Positions 26,173 to 34,320 of a stretch of 49,901 nucleotides of DNA are shown in pieces. Each line of letters begins with the position of its first letter. Within the stretch, counting starts at the first letter, position 1. The DNA lies in NCBI GenBank assembly GCA_905235305.1, contig CAJOLC010000002.1, positions 1 through 49,901 on the forward strand, given 5' to 3'. This DNA comes from an uncultured Bacteroidaceae bacterium (GTDB lineage Bacteria > Bacteroidota > Bacteroidia > Bacteroidales > Bacteroidaceae). A program made the translations under genes and the position numbers. The notes beneath the pieces are model-generated. The model was not told the DNA's origin. It saw nothing but the letters and a program-made list of their open reading frames with translations, and did no database searches.

Positions 26173-26955
26173 CTATTGCCCACCTTCGAGGAATGCTGTC
26201 AAGGGAGAACTTGCTTCGGCAGCATCGCTCACAGCACCGAGTCCTGCTTCGTACGCTTGTCTGCCGGCTATGACAGCCATTCGGAAAGCGTCGGCCATCT
26301 GTATCGGATTGCCGGCAACCGCGATAGCTGTGTTGACGAGACAGCAGTCGGCACCCATTTCCATTGCTTCTGCGGCATGACTTGGCGCGCCTATTCCGGC
26401 ATCGACTACTACGGGGACAGTGGCCTGCTCGATAATGATTTGCAGGAAGTCCTTCATGCGCAGCCCTTTGTTTGTGCCGATGGGAGCTGCCAAGGGCATT
26501 ACCGTGGCTGCTCCCGCCTCTTCAAGATGCTTGCAAAGCGTAGGGTCGGCCTGGCAATAGGGCAGTACGATGAAGCCGAGCTTGACGAGTTGTTCGGTGG
26601 CTTTCAGTGTCTCGACGGAGTCCGGCAAGAGATAACGAGGGTCGGGATGTATCTCTAATTTCAACCAATTTGTGCCGAAAGCTTCTCGCGCCATCTGTGC
26701 TGCGAAGACGGCTTCCTCGGCATTACGCACGCCGCTGGTGTTGGGAAGAAGTTGAATCTTGTGGTTTTCGGTGATGTGAGTCAGCAGATCGTCGTTCGCG
26801 TCATCAAGTTCGACACGTTTCATCGCCACTGTCACCATCTCCGTACCCGAGGCTTCTATGGCTTTGGCCATCAAGTCGTTGTTGTTGAACTTTCCTGTTC
26901 CCAGGAACAGACGCGAGTCGAATTCACGTCCGGCTATGATAAGTTTGTTGTTCAT
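26173..26955 (-). CDS. thiG: Thiazole synthase ThiG
   Basis: The 260-residue TIM-barrel protein begins [20 protein letters not shown] and includes the catalytic Lys in [23 protein letters not shown], and the phosphate-binding [19 protein letters not shown] with VNTAIA. It builds the thiazole phosphate from DXP, dehydroglycine and ThiS thiocarboxylate. The ATG at 26955 is used because the ORF extends a further 43 residues into thiE without homology. The start overlaps the end of thiE by 32 bp, an unusually long overlap for this operon. Confidence 0.95.
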   Translation of the reverse strand: MNNKLIIAGREFDSRLFLGTGKFNNNDLMAKAIEASGTEMVTVAMKRVELDDANDDLLTHITENHKIQLLPNTSGVRNAEEAVFAAQMAREAFGTNWLKLEIHPDPRYLLPDSVETLKATEQLVKLGFIVLPYCQADPTLCKHLEEAGAATVMPLAAPIGTNKGLRMKDFLQIIIEQATVPVVVDAGIGAPSHAAEAMEMGADCCLVNTAIAVAGNPIQMADAFRMAVIAGRQAYEAGLGAVSDAAEASSPLTAFLEGGQ

Positions 26956-27559
26956 ATCTGATAAATCTTTGTGTTTCTTCTGTAGGATTCTCTGCCCGGA
27001 GGATGGCTCCGGAGATGGCGACACCGGCGATGCCAGTCTGCATGAGTGCAGGAATGTCCTGACAAGTGATGCCTCCGATGGCAACGATGGGTATGTCGAT
27101 ACCTCTCTGCCTTGCTCTCTGCATGATTTCTGTGTAGCCCTTCAGCCCAAGGGTAGGGGAGAGCTTTTGCTTCGTCTTAGTAAAACGGAACGGCCCAAGG
27201 CCGATGTAATTGGCAGAAGCACGAGAGTGCGCCTCTATGTCCTCGAAGGTATTTGCCGTTCCACCAATGATAACTTCGCCTCCCAGTATGCTTCTTGCTT
27301 CGCTGATGGGCATATCTTCCTTTCCGAGATGCACGCCGTCTGCACCAAGTTCACGCACGAGTTCCACATGGTCGTCGATGATGAACGTCGCTTTATAGCT
27401 GTCGCAAAGCCTTCTCACTTCTTTGCCGACACGCAGAAACTCGTCGGTCGTTGCCTCTTTCATGCGCAGTTGCACCCATGTGACACCTGCATCGAGGACA
27501 AGACGAATGCCGTCGAGATAGCTGTAACGCTCTGTGAAGTGTGAAATGAACTGTATCAT
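26924..27559 (-). CDS. thiE: Thiamine-phosphate synthase ThiE
   Basis: The 211-residue TIM-barrel enzyme joins HMP-PP and the thiazole phosphate. Visible motifs are [30 protein letters not shown], the Thr-rich phosphate loop GPFRFTKTK, and [25 protein letters not shown]. The ATG at 27559 overlaps the TGA of thiS (ATGA), which decides it over the slightly earlier ATG. It is followed by thiG with a 32-bp overlap. This is the full-length ThiE of the operon, in contrast to the shorter homologue at 21920-22495. Confidence 0.93.
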   Translation of the reverse strand: MIQFISHFTERYSYLDGIRLVLDAGVTWVQLRMKEATTDEFLRVGKEVRRLCDSYKATFIIDDHVELVRELGADGVHLGKEDMPISEARSILGGEVIIGGTANTFEDIEAHSRASANYIGLGPFRFTKTKQKLSPTLGLKGYTEIMQRARQRGIDIPIVAIGGITCQDIPALMQTGIAGVAISGAILRAENPTEETQRFIRYEQQTYHSRT

Positions 27560-27753
27560 CCTCCGCAAGCAGCCTTAATGATGACGACCGACATCTCTTC
27601 ACTCAACGCTGTTTCTGACCATTGAAGTCTTGGCACCATCTTGCTTCCGATGGCTACTGCCACACCTTTTTCGGGCAAGGAAAGCTCTTCTGCCAGCCCG
27701 CTGAGACTTGTGGCTTGGGTTTCGATGGGCTTGTTGTTGACGTATATCTTCAT
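27556..27753 (-). CDS. thiS: Sulfur carrier protein ThiS
   Basis: The 65-residue ubiquitin-like protein begins MKIYVNNKPIET and ends in the required Gly-Gly (AACGG). ThiF adenylates the terminal Gly, and the resulting thiocarboxylate is the sulfur donor for ThiG. The stop overlaps the thiE start. Length is normal and nothing is unusual. Confidence 0.93.
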   Translation of the reverse strand: MKIYVNNKPIETQATSLSGLAEELSLPEKGVAVAIGSKMVPRLQWSETALSEEMSVVIIKAACGG

Positions 27754-27811
27754 AAATATGGGGATTAGAAATACTAATTCTTATTGTCTGAGTCTCTATA
27801 TCTCTAAATTT

Positions 27812-28618
27812 CTAATTCTTGAAAATCAGTTTCACGGGGCCATGACCATGGCCTATCTCGTAGTCTGCACCGGCAATGATAGCTTTCGAGATGAAGTCTT
27901 TCGCGCTTCTTGCCGCCTGCTGCAAGCTTTCGCCTTTGGCAAGGGATGCTGCCAGTGCCGACGACATCGTGCAGCCTGTGCCGTGGGTGTTCCTCGTCTC
28001 TACTCTCTGCGATGGCAGAGTGAGCAGTTCCTTCTTCTCGTTGTCGAAGAAAAAGTCTGTCAGAACATTGCCGGAGAGATGACCTGCCTTGAGCAAGACG
28101 GAAACGTCGTACAGCCTTGCGAGCTTCATCGTCGCTTCTTCCAGGGCCTTTTCCGTCTGGATTTCTCCCTCGCCAAGCAGCAATTCAGCCTCCGGGATGT
28201 TGGGCGTGATGACGCGTGCAAGCGGAATGAGTTCCGATTGAAGCGTGGCGACGGCACTCTCTTCTATGAGCCTGTGACCACTCGTTGAGACCATCACGGG
28301 GTCGAGGACAACGTTTCGGATGCTGTATCTGCGCAGCGTTTCTGCCGTAGCTACGACTGTCTCTGCCGACTGAAGCATCCCTATCTTCACAGCATCTGCA
28401 CCGATGTCGCCCAGAACTGCGTCAATCTGTCCCTTCACAATCTCTGGAGGAACGGCATGGACGGCACTGACGCCGACCGTGTTCTGCACCGTCACGGCAG
28501 TGATGGCAGTGGCTGCGTAGCATCCCATCAGCGAGATGGTCTTGATGTCGGCCTGTATGCCTGCACCTCCACCGCTGTCGCTGCCTGCTATGGATAGTAC
28601 TCTTGTATAGTGTTTCAT
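27812..28618 (-). CDS. thiD: Hydroxymethylpyrimidine/phosphomethylpyrimidine kinase ThiD
   Basis: The 268-residue ribokinase-fold enzyme begins with VLSIAGSDSGGGAGIQADIK and has the anion-hole motif THGTGCTMSSALAA near the C-terminus, plus LDPVMVSTSGHRL and ITPNIPEAELLLG. It phosphorylates HMP and HMP-P to HMP-PP, one of ThiE's substrates. It is the first gene of the operon, 58 nt downstream of the TPP riboswitch. It precedes thiS by 58 bp. Confidence 0.95.
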   Translation of the reverse strand: MKHYTRVLSIAGSDSGGGAGIQADIKTISLMGCYAATAITAVTVQNTVGVSAVHAVPPEIVKGQIDAVLGDIGADAVKIGMLQSAETVVATAETLRRYSIRNVVLDPVMVSTSGHRLIEESAVATLQSELIPLARVITPNIPEAELLLGEGEIQTEKALEEATMKLARLYDVSVLLKAGHLSGNVLTDFFFDNEKKELLTLPSQRVETRNTHGTGCTMSSALAASLAKGESLQQAARSAKDFISKAIIAGADYEIGHGHGPVKLIFKN

Positions 28619-28676
28619 ACGTTAAAAGGCCATGATGCGACACATCACGACCTTCTCCTTTCTTGTAGTTTTGCTC

Positions 28677-28757
28677 GACTCAATTCCTACGGCAGTACTG
28701 ACTGCATCAGGTTCGAAGGTATAATCTCAGCCTCTTCATTGAGGCACCCTTTTGATG
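28677..28757 (-). promoter_or_regulatory. TPP riboswitch (THI element)
   Basis: On the minus strand the leader holds the conserved core: GGGTGCC, CTGAGATTATACC, GAACCTGATGCAG and TACTGCCGTAGGAA. This is the pyrimidine- and pyrophosphate-sensing fold of the thi-box. It lies between the TACCTTTG promoter and thiD and should repress the whole nine-gene thiamine operon when TPP is abundant, by masking translation or by termination. No obvious T-run terminator lies before thiD, so translation control is more likely. Confidence 0.95.
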
Positions 28758-28767
28758 TTCGACGTTG

Positions 28768-28775
28768 CAAAGGTA
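28768..28775 (-). promoter_or_regulatory. -7 element of the thiamine operon
   Basis: The minus strand reads TACCTTTG (TAnnTTTG) about 10 bp before the riboswitch core, the position expected for its transcription start. The -33 side has only a weak TGTTTTC. Confidence 0.68.
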
Positions 28776-28976
28776 CGACTTTTTAGTGAAAACAGGAAGA
28801 TAATAGTGAAAAAATATCATTGGCGTCCGGTAAATAAGTTTCATCCCCGTTTATAACCCGTGAGTTTATAGGCGTCATTAAAAGTGAAAAGTCGAGAATG
28901 AGAAATGGGTCTGCGCCTTGATGAGGGCTGACATCCTGTCGCCCCCAGAAGGACGCTTCCAGAGGTGTTTGCAGAA

Positions 28977-29063
28977 GCGACGCGTCCCTATTGACCGAGC
29001 GACGCGTCCCTCTCGTCAGTGCGACGCGTCCCTTTGGTCAGTGCGACGCGTCCCTATAATTTT
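28977..29063. repeat. Four tandem 22-nt units in an intergenic region
   Basis: Units start at 28977, 28999, 29021 and 29043, each beginning GCGACGCGTCCCT (13 nt identical in all four) followed by nine variable bases such as ATTGACCGA, CTCGTCAGT and TTGGTCAGT. GACGCGTC is itself palindromic. The array lies between the divergent thiamine operon and the UpxY promoter. It is too short-spaced and has no cas genes, so it is not CRISPR. The surrounding 28776-29184 shows no gene. Confidence 0.85.
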
Positions 29064-29184
29064 GACGATGGCAGCGCGGCTGCTATTGGTCTGGTGATTG
29101 CGGATAATTATTTGAGTTATGCCAAAATCTGTTAAATCTCATGTGATTTTAGTTCACTGGTGTCGGAAATCTGAAGGAAATATG

Positions 29185-29192
29185 TAATTTTG
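29185..29192 (+). promoter_or_regulatory. -7 element before the 41-codon ORF and UpxY gene
   Basis: TAATTTTG matches TAnnTTTG and lies 21 bp before the ATG of the small ORF at 29214. No TTG at the usual -33 spacing. Confidence 0.55.
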
Positions 29193-29213
29193 CAACTGAT
29201 AAACTGAAATTTC

Positions 29214-29339
29214 ATGATTTCAACATATCCGGATAAACGTCCCAGGCGTCCGGTGAAGATATACGACGGAGGAATCTATGACTCCTGTGGAGGGAAGGTG
29301 CAAGGCAAGCCTGCATCCGGGCCAGACGGGAACATTTGA
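29214..29339 (+). CDS. Hypothetical 41-aa ORF upstream of the UpxY gene
   Basis: The ORF begins MISTYPDKRPRRPVKIYDGG and ends in PDGNI, with its TGA 5 bp before the UpxY ATG. It starts 21 bp after a -7 element and fills the leader between promoter and UpxY, so it would be the first thing translated. It is basic, Gly/Pro-rich and has one Cys, with no known motif. It could be a short partner protein or a leader peptide that couples translation to the regulator. I recognise no homologue. Confidence 0.5.
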   Translation: MISTYPDKRPRRPVKIYDGGIYDSCGGKVQGKPASGPDGNI

Positions 29340-29344
29340 AAATT

Positions 29345-29950
29345 ATGTCAGAATTGCGAGAATGCACCAGCGAAGGCACAATGGAAAAGTCCATGGGTGC
29401 CGAGGTCGTGAAGGAGACGCCCTGGTACGTGCTGTGGGTCAAGTCAAGGGCGGAGAAGTCGGTACGTGATTTCCTTGCCAAGATGGGCTATGAGACTTTC
29501 GTGGCTTCCAGGCAGGAAGTCCATACATGGCGCAGAGGCGAGCGCAGGAAGGTCGAGAGGGTGCTCATCCCGTCTGTCGTCTTTATCAAGATGACCATGA
29601 ATGACCGCAGGACAGTTGAAGGCTGTCCGAACGTCAGTGCTATCATGCGCGACCCTGCGAAGAAGCGAGAACCGGGTAAGGTTGGCAGTGAATATGCCTG
29701 CATTTCAGACGAGGAGATGCACTTCTTCCGCCAAATGCTCGGTCAGGAGGACGTGGAGGTGAACTTTGCCACTCAGAACTTCTCCGTGGGCGACTATGTT
29801 TACATCAGGGAATTTGGCGAGATTAACGGCAAGGCACAAGTGGTGCGCATCTATGGCGACAACAAAACATACGTCGGTGTCTGCGTCAGTCTCCTGGGCT
29901 GTGCATACATGCGGGTGCCTGTCGGCAAGATAGAAAAGCTGAAGAAGTAA
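29345..29950 (+). CDS. UpxY-family NusG-like transcription antiterminator
   Basis: The 201-residue protein has an NGN domain (WYVLWVKSRAEKSVRDFLAK near residue 28, RKVERVLIPSVVFIKM) and a C-terminal KOW-like part (FSVGDYVYIREFGEINGKAQVV). UpxY proteins are specialised NusG paralogues that let RNA polymerase read through capsule operons in Bacteroidota. Here no polysaccharide genes follow: the next gene is a convergent M48 peptidase. The target must be elsewhere, or the locus is a remnant. The ATG at 29345 was chosen over a TTG at 29336; it lies 5 bp after the small ORF's stop. Confidence 0.85.
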   Translation: MSELRECTSEGTMEKSMGAEVVKETPWYVLWVKSRAEKSVRDFLAKMGYETFVASRQEVHTWRRGERRKVERVLIPSVVFIKMTMNDRRTVEGCPNVSAIMRDPAKKREPGKVGSEYACISDEEMHFFRQMLGQEDVEVNFATQNFSVGDYVYIREFGEINGKAQVVRIYGDNKTYVGVCVSLLGCAYMRVPVGKIEKLKK

Positions 29951-30044
29951 CTGCGTGAAGCCCGGCGGGATGCGCACAAAGGAATCCGGATTTCTGCTCA
30001 GCGCTTGAAAGGTGTGCTGTCTTCCCTTCAAGATTCTAACGAAA

Positions 30045-30073
30045 AGAAGGAAGCATTGAGCTTCCTTCTTCGC
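30045..30073. terminator. Hairpin between convergent genes
   Basis: AGAAGGAAGC (30045-30054) pairs perfectly with GCTTCCTTCT (30060-30069) across a 5-nt loop. AAAA precedes it, giving TTTTCG after the stem for transcripts on the minus strand (M48 gene). It probably ends transcription from both sides. Confidence 0.6.
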
Positions 30074-30100
30074 GATATTGTCCTGACGGCAGATTAGGGA

Positions 30101-30973
30101 TTATTTCTTCTTAGTTGTGCTTTTTGCTTTTGTCGTTGCAGTGGCCTGCGTAGCCGGCGTGTAGTATTTGAGCGCTTCCGGCATCCGCTTTTGCAATTCA
30201 GCAATTCGCTTCTCGTCAGAAGGGTGGTCGCTGAAGATTTCGCTCTTGGTGCTGCCACCGCTCTGCTGAGCCATGCGCTGCCAGAAGGGAATAGCCAGCT
30301 GCGGGTCGTAACCAGCCATTGCAGCAAAGATGAGGCCAAGGCGGTCTGCTTCCGTCTCGTTGTCGCGCGAGTATTTCAGGTTGGCGAAATTAAAGCCGAT
30401 CTGCGATGCCATGGTAATGATGGAAGCGGCATTGCCCATTCCTTTAGTCTGTGCCACCTGTGAAAGTACGTTGCCCCCTATCTGTGTGGCGTATTGTTGA
30501 CGCGTCTGCTTCGAGAGTTGCTCTGCAGAATGTTTGGCAACCGCATGGGCAATCTCGTGTCCGAGAACAATGGCAAGGCTTGCCTCGTCCTGTGTGACGG
30601 GCAGAAGTCCCTCGTAAACCACAATCTTTCCACCAGGCATGCAGAAGGCGTTCACCTCATTGCTGTTCACGAGATTGAACTCCCATTGGAAGTTTTGTAG
30701 TTCCTGGGCATAGCCGTTGTTCCTTAGGAAGTTCTCGACTGCTGTGGAGAGACGCTCTCCGACGCGCTTCACCAATGCCGTATTTGTAGCGTTGGTGGAG
30801 AGCTTTGCACCCTTCATGTAATCCTGGTACTGTTGAGTGCTGAGGCTGAGAATCTGCGCATCATCAACGAGCAGATGCGTCTTGCGACCTGTGATAGGCA
30901 CAGTGTTGGTGGTTCCACACGCCGTGGCAAGCAGTGCCATAGCGCAGATGATGAGGTTTTTGAAATGTTTCAT
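30101..30973 (-). CDS. M48-family metallopeptidase, lipoprotein
   Basis: The protein has a lipoprotein signal (MKHFKNLIICAMALLATAC, Cys at about 20), then a peptidase M48 domain with zinc motif HEIAH in IVLGHEIAHAVAKHS and the third ligand Glu in NETEADRLG. NAFCMPGGKIVVYEGLL is also typical of the BepA/LoiP/YfgC group, which act in periplasmic quality control. The C-terminus is a short Thr/Ala/Lys-rich tail. I chose the ATG at 30973 for the clean signal peptide; 30988 is also possible. A TAACTTTG promoter lies upstream. Confidence 0.9.
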   Translation of the reverse strand: MKHFKNLIICAMALLATACGTTNTVPITGRKTHLLVDDAQILSLSTQQYQDYMKGAKLSTNATNTALVKRVGERLSTAVENFLRNNGYAQELQNFQWEFNLVNSNEVNAFCMPGGKIVVYEGLLPVTQDEASLAIVLGHEIAHAVAKHSAEQLSKQTRQQYATQIGGNVLSQVAQTKGMGNAASIITMASQIGFNFANLKYSRDNETEADRLGLIFAAMAGYDPQLAIPFWQRMAQQSGGSTKSEIFSDHPSDEKRIAELQKRMPEALKYYTPATQATATTKAKSTTKKK

Positions 30974-31008
30974 GTGTGTATTATACATTATTAATATGTC
31001 TTTGGCTG

Positions 31009-31016
31009 CAAAGTTA
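31009..31016 (-). promoter_or_regulatory. -7 element of the M48 peptidase gene
   Basis: The minus strand reads TAACTTTG, a perfect TAnnTTTG match 35 bp before the ATG at 30973. Confidence 0.62.
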
Positions 31017-31067
31017 CGACTTATTTTCTTTAAATGGCGGCCTTGCCGTTATTTTTTTTATTCGGAA

Positions 31068-31098
31068 TTGTGTGTTTAGATGAAAATGACTATCTTTG
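31068..31098 (+). promoter_or_regulatory. Rubredoxin promoter
   Basis: TTG at 31068-31070 and TATCTTTG at 31091-31098 with exactly 20 bp between them: the best complete primary promoter in the window. The leader to the ATG at 31163 is about 58 nt. Confidence 0.78.
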
Positions 31099-31162
31099 TA
31101 TGCAAAAGATAATTTGAGAAAAGAAAAGAAGTGAGTTATTAACCATCAAAAAGTTTATTGTT

Positions 31163-31321
31163 ATGGCAAAGTACGTATGTGAAGTGTGCGGCTGGGAGTA
31201 TGACCCTGAAGTCGGAGTGCCCGAAAAAGGCATAGCCCCCGGAACACCTTGGGAGGAAGTGCCCGAGGACTTTGAATGCCCACTCTGTGGCGTCGGTAAA
31301 GACCAGTTCGCAAGTGAGTAA
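31163..31321 (+). CDS. Rubredoxin
   Basis: The 52-residue protein has the two iron-binding knuckles [10 protein letters not shown] and [11 protein letters not shown], with the usual acidic and aromatic residues between them ([12 protein letters not shown]). It holds one Fe with four Cys and carries single electrons, often to oxygen- or peroxide-detoxifying enzymes in anaerobes. It starts with MAKYVCEVC and overlaps the start of the AlkZ-related gene by 8 bp if that gene uses the GTG. It was found below the size of the larger ORFs but is unambiguous. Confidence 0.95.
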   Translation: MAKYVCEVCGWEYDPEVGVPEKGIAPGTPWEEVPEDFECPLCGVGKDQFASE

Positions 31322-31985
31322 ATGGAAAGGCATCAGTTCTGCTGCAGAACTGATGCACCTTATTGAAGAGATTGGCTTCCTTCCTTTGCTTGACAGTGGC
31401 ATTCCTGGCTTCTCGGCGGAAGAGATAGTAGACGAAGACTGTCGCTACGTCGTCTTCCCGGATGGTGGTTGGGACTGGCCACTATGGAAGTGGAAAGGTC
31501 AGATCGTGACAGACATGTCATGTTACTACGGAAAATTCTTCAACAAGAAGGCAGGTTTCATCAGTAAAGAGTGGTGGCCACACTTCTGCAACTACCGGAG
31601 GAGCAAACATCCCTGTCCTTCCCTCGACTCTATCGAAGGAACCATTCTCGACACATTGAGAATGTCCGGCAGTCTTATCACCAGAGAACTCAGGTCGGCT
31701 TGCGGCTTCAACGGTAAAGGAATGCGGTCGAAGTTCGACAGTTATGTTGCCAGACTACAGATGGCTACATACATTGTCACCGAAGATTTCGTATATCCTC
31801 ACGACAGGCGAGGCCAGGAATATGGTTGGGGATGGGCATTGCTGACCACTCCCGAATCGTTGTATGGCAAGGAAACCTGCAAGAGTGAATGCTCCGCGGA
31901 AGCTTCCTTCAAGCAACTCGTCGGCCAGTTCGAGAAGATTCTGCCCGACGCCACAGAGCGGCAGATACTCAGGCTGATAGGATAG
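31314..31985 (+). CDS. AlkZ-related protein
   Basis: The product (223 residues from GTG 31314) resembles the short AlkZ-related proteins of Bacteroidota. Segments are [48 protein letters not shown] and the winged-helix-like [20 protein letters not shown]. True AlkZ is a DNA glycosylase that unhooks interstrand crosslinks through a QxQ motif; I do not see that motif, so the catalytic role is uncertain. The start is a choice: GTG at 31314 keeps the family's usual N-terminus and overlaps the rubredoxin stop, while the first internal ATG is at 31353. Confidence 0.72.
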   Translation: MSKWKGISSAAELMHLIEEIGFLPLLDSGIPGFSAEEIVDEDCRYVVFPDGGWDWPLWKWKGQIVTDMSCYYGKFFNKKAGFISKEWWPHFCNYRRSKHPCPSLDSIEGTILDTLRMSGSLITRELRSACGFNGKGMRSKFDSYVARLQMATYIVTEDFVYPHDRRGQEYGWGWALLTTPESLYGKETCKSECSAEASFKQLVGQFEKILPDATERQILRLIG

Positions 31986-32025
31986 AAAGCCGAACATCTT
32001 GTAACCAGATACATTATATAATACA

Positions 32026-32033
32026 TACCTTTG
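32026..32033 (+). promoter_or_regulatory. Possible -7 element of the TonB receptor gene
   Basis: TACCTTTG matches TAnnTTTG. The nearest TTG (31999-32001) is 24 bp upstream, longer than usual. It would give a leader of about 155 nt before the ATG at 32197. Confidence 0.5.
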
Positions 32034-32110
32034 TCCTTTTGATACCAGTAAGAAAGAGACATATTGCTTCGCGGGCATTATCGGAACCAAAACAGTCAAT
32101 GCCCTTCCTC

Positions 32111-32153
32111 TCGTCCCTCCATGTTCGTAATGCAAAGAAATATGGCGGGACGA
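32111..32153 (+). promoter_or_regulatory. Leader hairpin before the TonB receptor gene
   Basis: TCGTCCCTCCAT (32111-32122) pairs with ATGGCGGGACGA (32142-32153), 12 pairs including one U-G, with a 19-nt loop. It ends 43 nt before the start codon. No known riboswitch core (B12, TPP, FMN) is recognisable in it. Confidence 0.4.
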
Positions 32154-32196
32154 TGTGTGCTGGGTTCGTCAGGCATCAATGTCATAAACACACGAC

Positions 32197-34299
32197 ATGA
32201 GACACATTATAGTATATATAGGAGTCTGTCTTTTGGCAGTCTCTCGACCTCTCTTTGCCCAACACATCCATCAGCACAGCGATTGTCTGGTGGACAGCAT
32301 CGACCCGATGAAGGAAGCCATCCTGAGCGAAGTGACTGTGCAAGGCATTGCAGGCGTGGGGCGGCTTAAGGATGCAGCATCGCCTTTCCTTGTTGTCTCG
32401 CCAAAACAACTCCATAATTCTATCAACACAAACCTCATCAGCGCGCTCGGACATCTGCCCGGCCTGTCGCAGGTAAGCACAGGTGCAGGCATCTCAAAGC
32501 CCGTCATTCGTGGCCTTGGCTACAATAGAGTAGTCGTCATTGACCAAGGGATACGACAGGAAAGCCAACAATGGGGCGATGAACATGGGCTTGAAGTGGA
32601 CGAAGAAGGCATCCACTCCGTAGAAGTACTGAAGGGGCCTGCATCGTTGATGTACGGAAGTGATGCCATTGCCGGCGTGATGATTCTTCATCCAGAACAT
32701 CCCCTGGAGAAAGGAACGATGCAGGTAAAGGTCGGAAGCCAATACCAAACTAACAACGGACTTTATGACTATCGTGTCGCTTTCTCAGGCAACCTGAACG
32801 GTTACTTGTGGAGTTGGCACTTCCTCGATAAGGCGACACATTGCTACAAGAATAAGGTCAACGGCTACGTCCCAGGTTCACTCTTCAAGGAGCGTGATGT
32901 TCAGGGTATGCTTGGCATCAGCAGAAGCTGGGGACACAGCTGGCTTCGCTTCTCCAGAGTCAACTTCACACCAGGCATTACAGAAGGCGACCTCATAGGA
33001 AGCAACATAGATGGGAAGAGCTACGACATTGTTTCTCCTTTCCAAAAGGTACTTCACACTAAAGCCATCAGCGATAATGCCTGGTATTTTGGCAACGGGA
33101 CGTTAAAAACCATAATAGGTTATCAGCAGAACTATCGCCGTGAGTTTGAAGAAGACGATGCGCCCGAACTGGCAATGAGACTGCATACTGTCAACTACGA
33201 CATCAAGTACCTTCATTCACTTCCCTACAATCTGAGGATTTCGACAGGCATTGGTGGCATGTGGCAAAGGAACATCAATCAAGGCGAGGAGTACTTGATA
33301 CCGAATCATCATCTCTTTGATGTCGGCGTCTTTGCTACGGCGGAATGGCAATACAGGAAGTATCATTTCTCTGGCGGGGCTCGTTTTGACAACCGACATC
33401 TCAAGACATCTTCATTGATGGAAGACGGTGCGCTGCGCTTTGAAGCCTTGAGCAAGAACTTTACTGGCATTACTGGGAGCATGGGCGTCGTATGGAATGT
33501 GAGCGACCGCCTTAACCTTCGCCTGAATGCGGCTCGAGGTTTCCGAGCTCCTACAGTAAGCGAGCTCTCCTCGAATGGCGTTCATGAAGGCAGCATCCAA
33601 TACGAGTTAGGCAACGCTGAACTAAGGCCCGAGAAGAGTACACAGCTTGATTTGGGACTCGACTACACGTCTCATTACATCAGCCTGCAAGCGTCTCTTT
33701 TCTCGAACTGGATTGATGATTACATTTTCCTGACTCGTTTGCCTTACGAGACAGATGGCTTCCGGACCTATCAATATCACGAGGGCGATGCCAGGCTGAT
33801 GGGGGGCGAGGTCTCTCTCGATGTCCATCCCATCAATCCCTTGCACCTTGAGAATGCTTTTAGCTATGTTCGAGGCATCCAACTGAACCAGACAGATGAT
33901 GCAAGGAACTTGCCTATGATGCCGGCTCCGAAATGGAACTGCGACATTCGCTACGAGTTCCCAAACTTCGCCAAGAATCGTTGCCAGCGCACTTTCCTTG
34001 CCTTCGGAATGGAATATAACTTCCGGCAGAACAAGTTCTATGCAGTCGACGAAACGGAAACGCCCACTTGCAGCTATGCCCTCTTCAACCTCTCTGCCGG
34101 CATGGACCTGCACATCTTCGGCCATAACTGCATCGAGCTTACCTTTTCCTGCCAGAATCTTCTTGACAAGGCCTACCAACCTCACCTCTCCAGACTGAAG
34201 TATGTCGATACGGGTTCCGTGTCGGGCAGGCAAGGCATCTCGGCTATGGGCAGGAACTTCTGCTTCAAGGTGAGCATTCCTGTTGACATTCATTTATGA
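32197..34299 (+). CDS. TonB-dependent outer-membrane receptor
   Basis: The 700-residue protein has a signal peptide (MRHIIVYIGVCLLAVSRPLF, cleavage after AQ), a His-containing mature start (HIHQHSDC) and a TonB-box-like segment SEVTVQG. A plug domain follows (PVIRGLGYNRVVVIDQGIRQ, SVEVLKGPASLMYGSDAIAG) and then a beta-barrel ending in aromatic-rich strands. It imports a ligand across the outer membrane with TonB energy. The His-rich start and the WGDEHGLEVDEEG segment would suit a metal or metal-complex ligand, as in ZnuD-like receptors, but this is inference. No SusD partner is adjacent, which argues against a glycan-uptake pair. Confidence 0.92.
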   Translation: MRHIIVYIGVCLLAVSRPLFAQHIHQHSDCLVDSIDPMKEAILSEVTVQGIAGVGRLKDAASPFLVVSPKQLHNSINTNLISALGHLPGLSQVSTGAGISKPVIRGLGYNRVVVIDQGIRQESQQWGDEHGLEVDEEGIHSVEVLKGPASLMYGSDAIAGVMILHPEHPLEKGTMQVKVGSQYQTNNGLYDYRVAFSGNLNGYLWSWHFLDKATHCYKNKVNGYVPGSLFKERDVQGMLGISRSWGHSWLRFSRVNFTPGITEGDLIGSNIDGKSYDIVSPFQKVLHTKAISDNAWYFGNGTLKTIIGYQQNYRREFEEDDAPELAMRLHTVNYDIKYLHSLPYNLRISTGIGGMWQRNINQGEEYLIPNHHLFDVGVFATAEWQYRKYHFSGGARFDNRHLKTSSLMEDGALRFEALSKNFTGITGSMGVVWNVSDRLNLRLNAARGFRAPTVSELSSNGVHEGSIQYELGNAELRPEKSTQLDLGLDYTSHYISLQASLFSNWIDDYIFLTRLPYETDGFRTYQYHEGDARLMGGEVSLDVHPINPLHLENAFSYVRGIQLNQTDDARNLPMMPAPKWNCDIRYEFPNFAKNRCQRTFLAFGMEYNFRQNKFYAVDETETPTCSYALFNLSAGMDLHIFGHNCIELTFSCQNLLDKAYQPHLSRLKYVDTGSVSGRQGISAMGRNFCFKVSIPVDIHL

Positions 34300-34320
34300 A
34301 TACGAAAGATTGAAAGTCGG

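Noticed and set aside
28977-29063. CRISPR array
   Set aside because: The repeat part is 13 nt and the variable part 9 nt, far too short, and there are no cas genes.
29060-29213. Invertible promoter upstream of UpxY, as in Bacteroides capsule loci
   Set aside because: No pair of inverted repeats flanks the -7 element.
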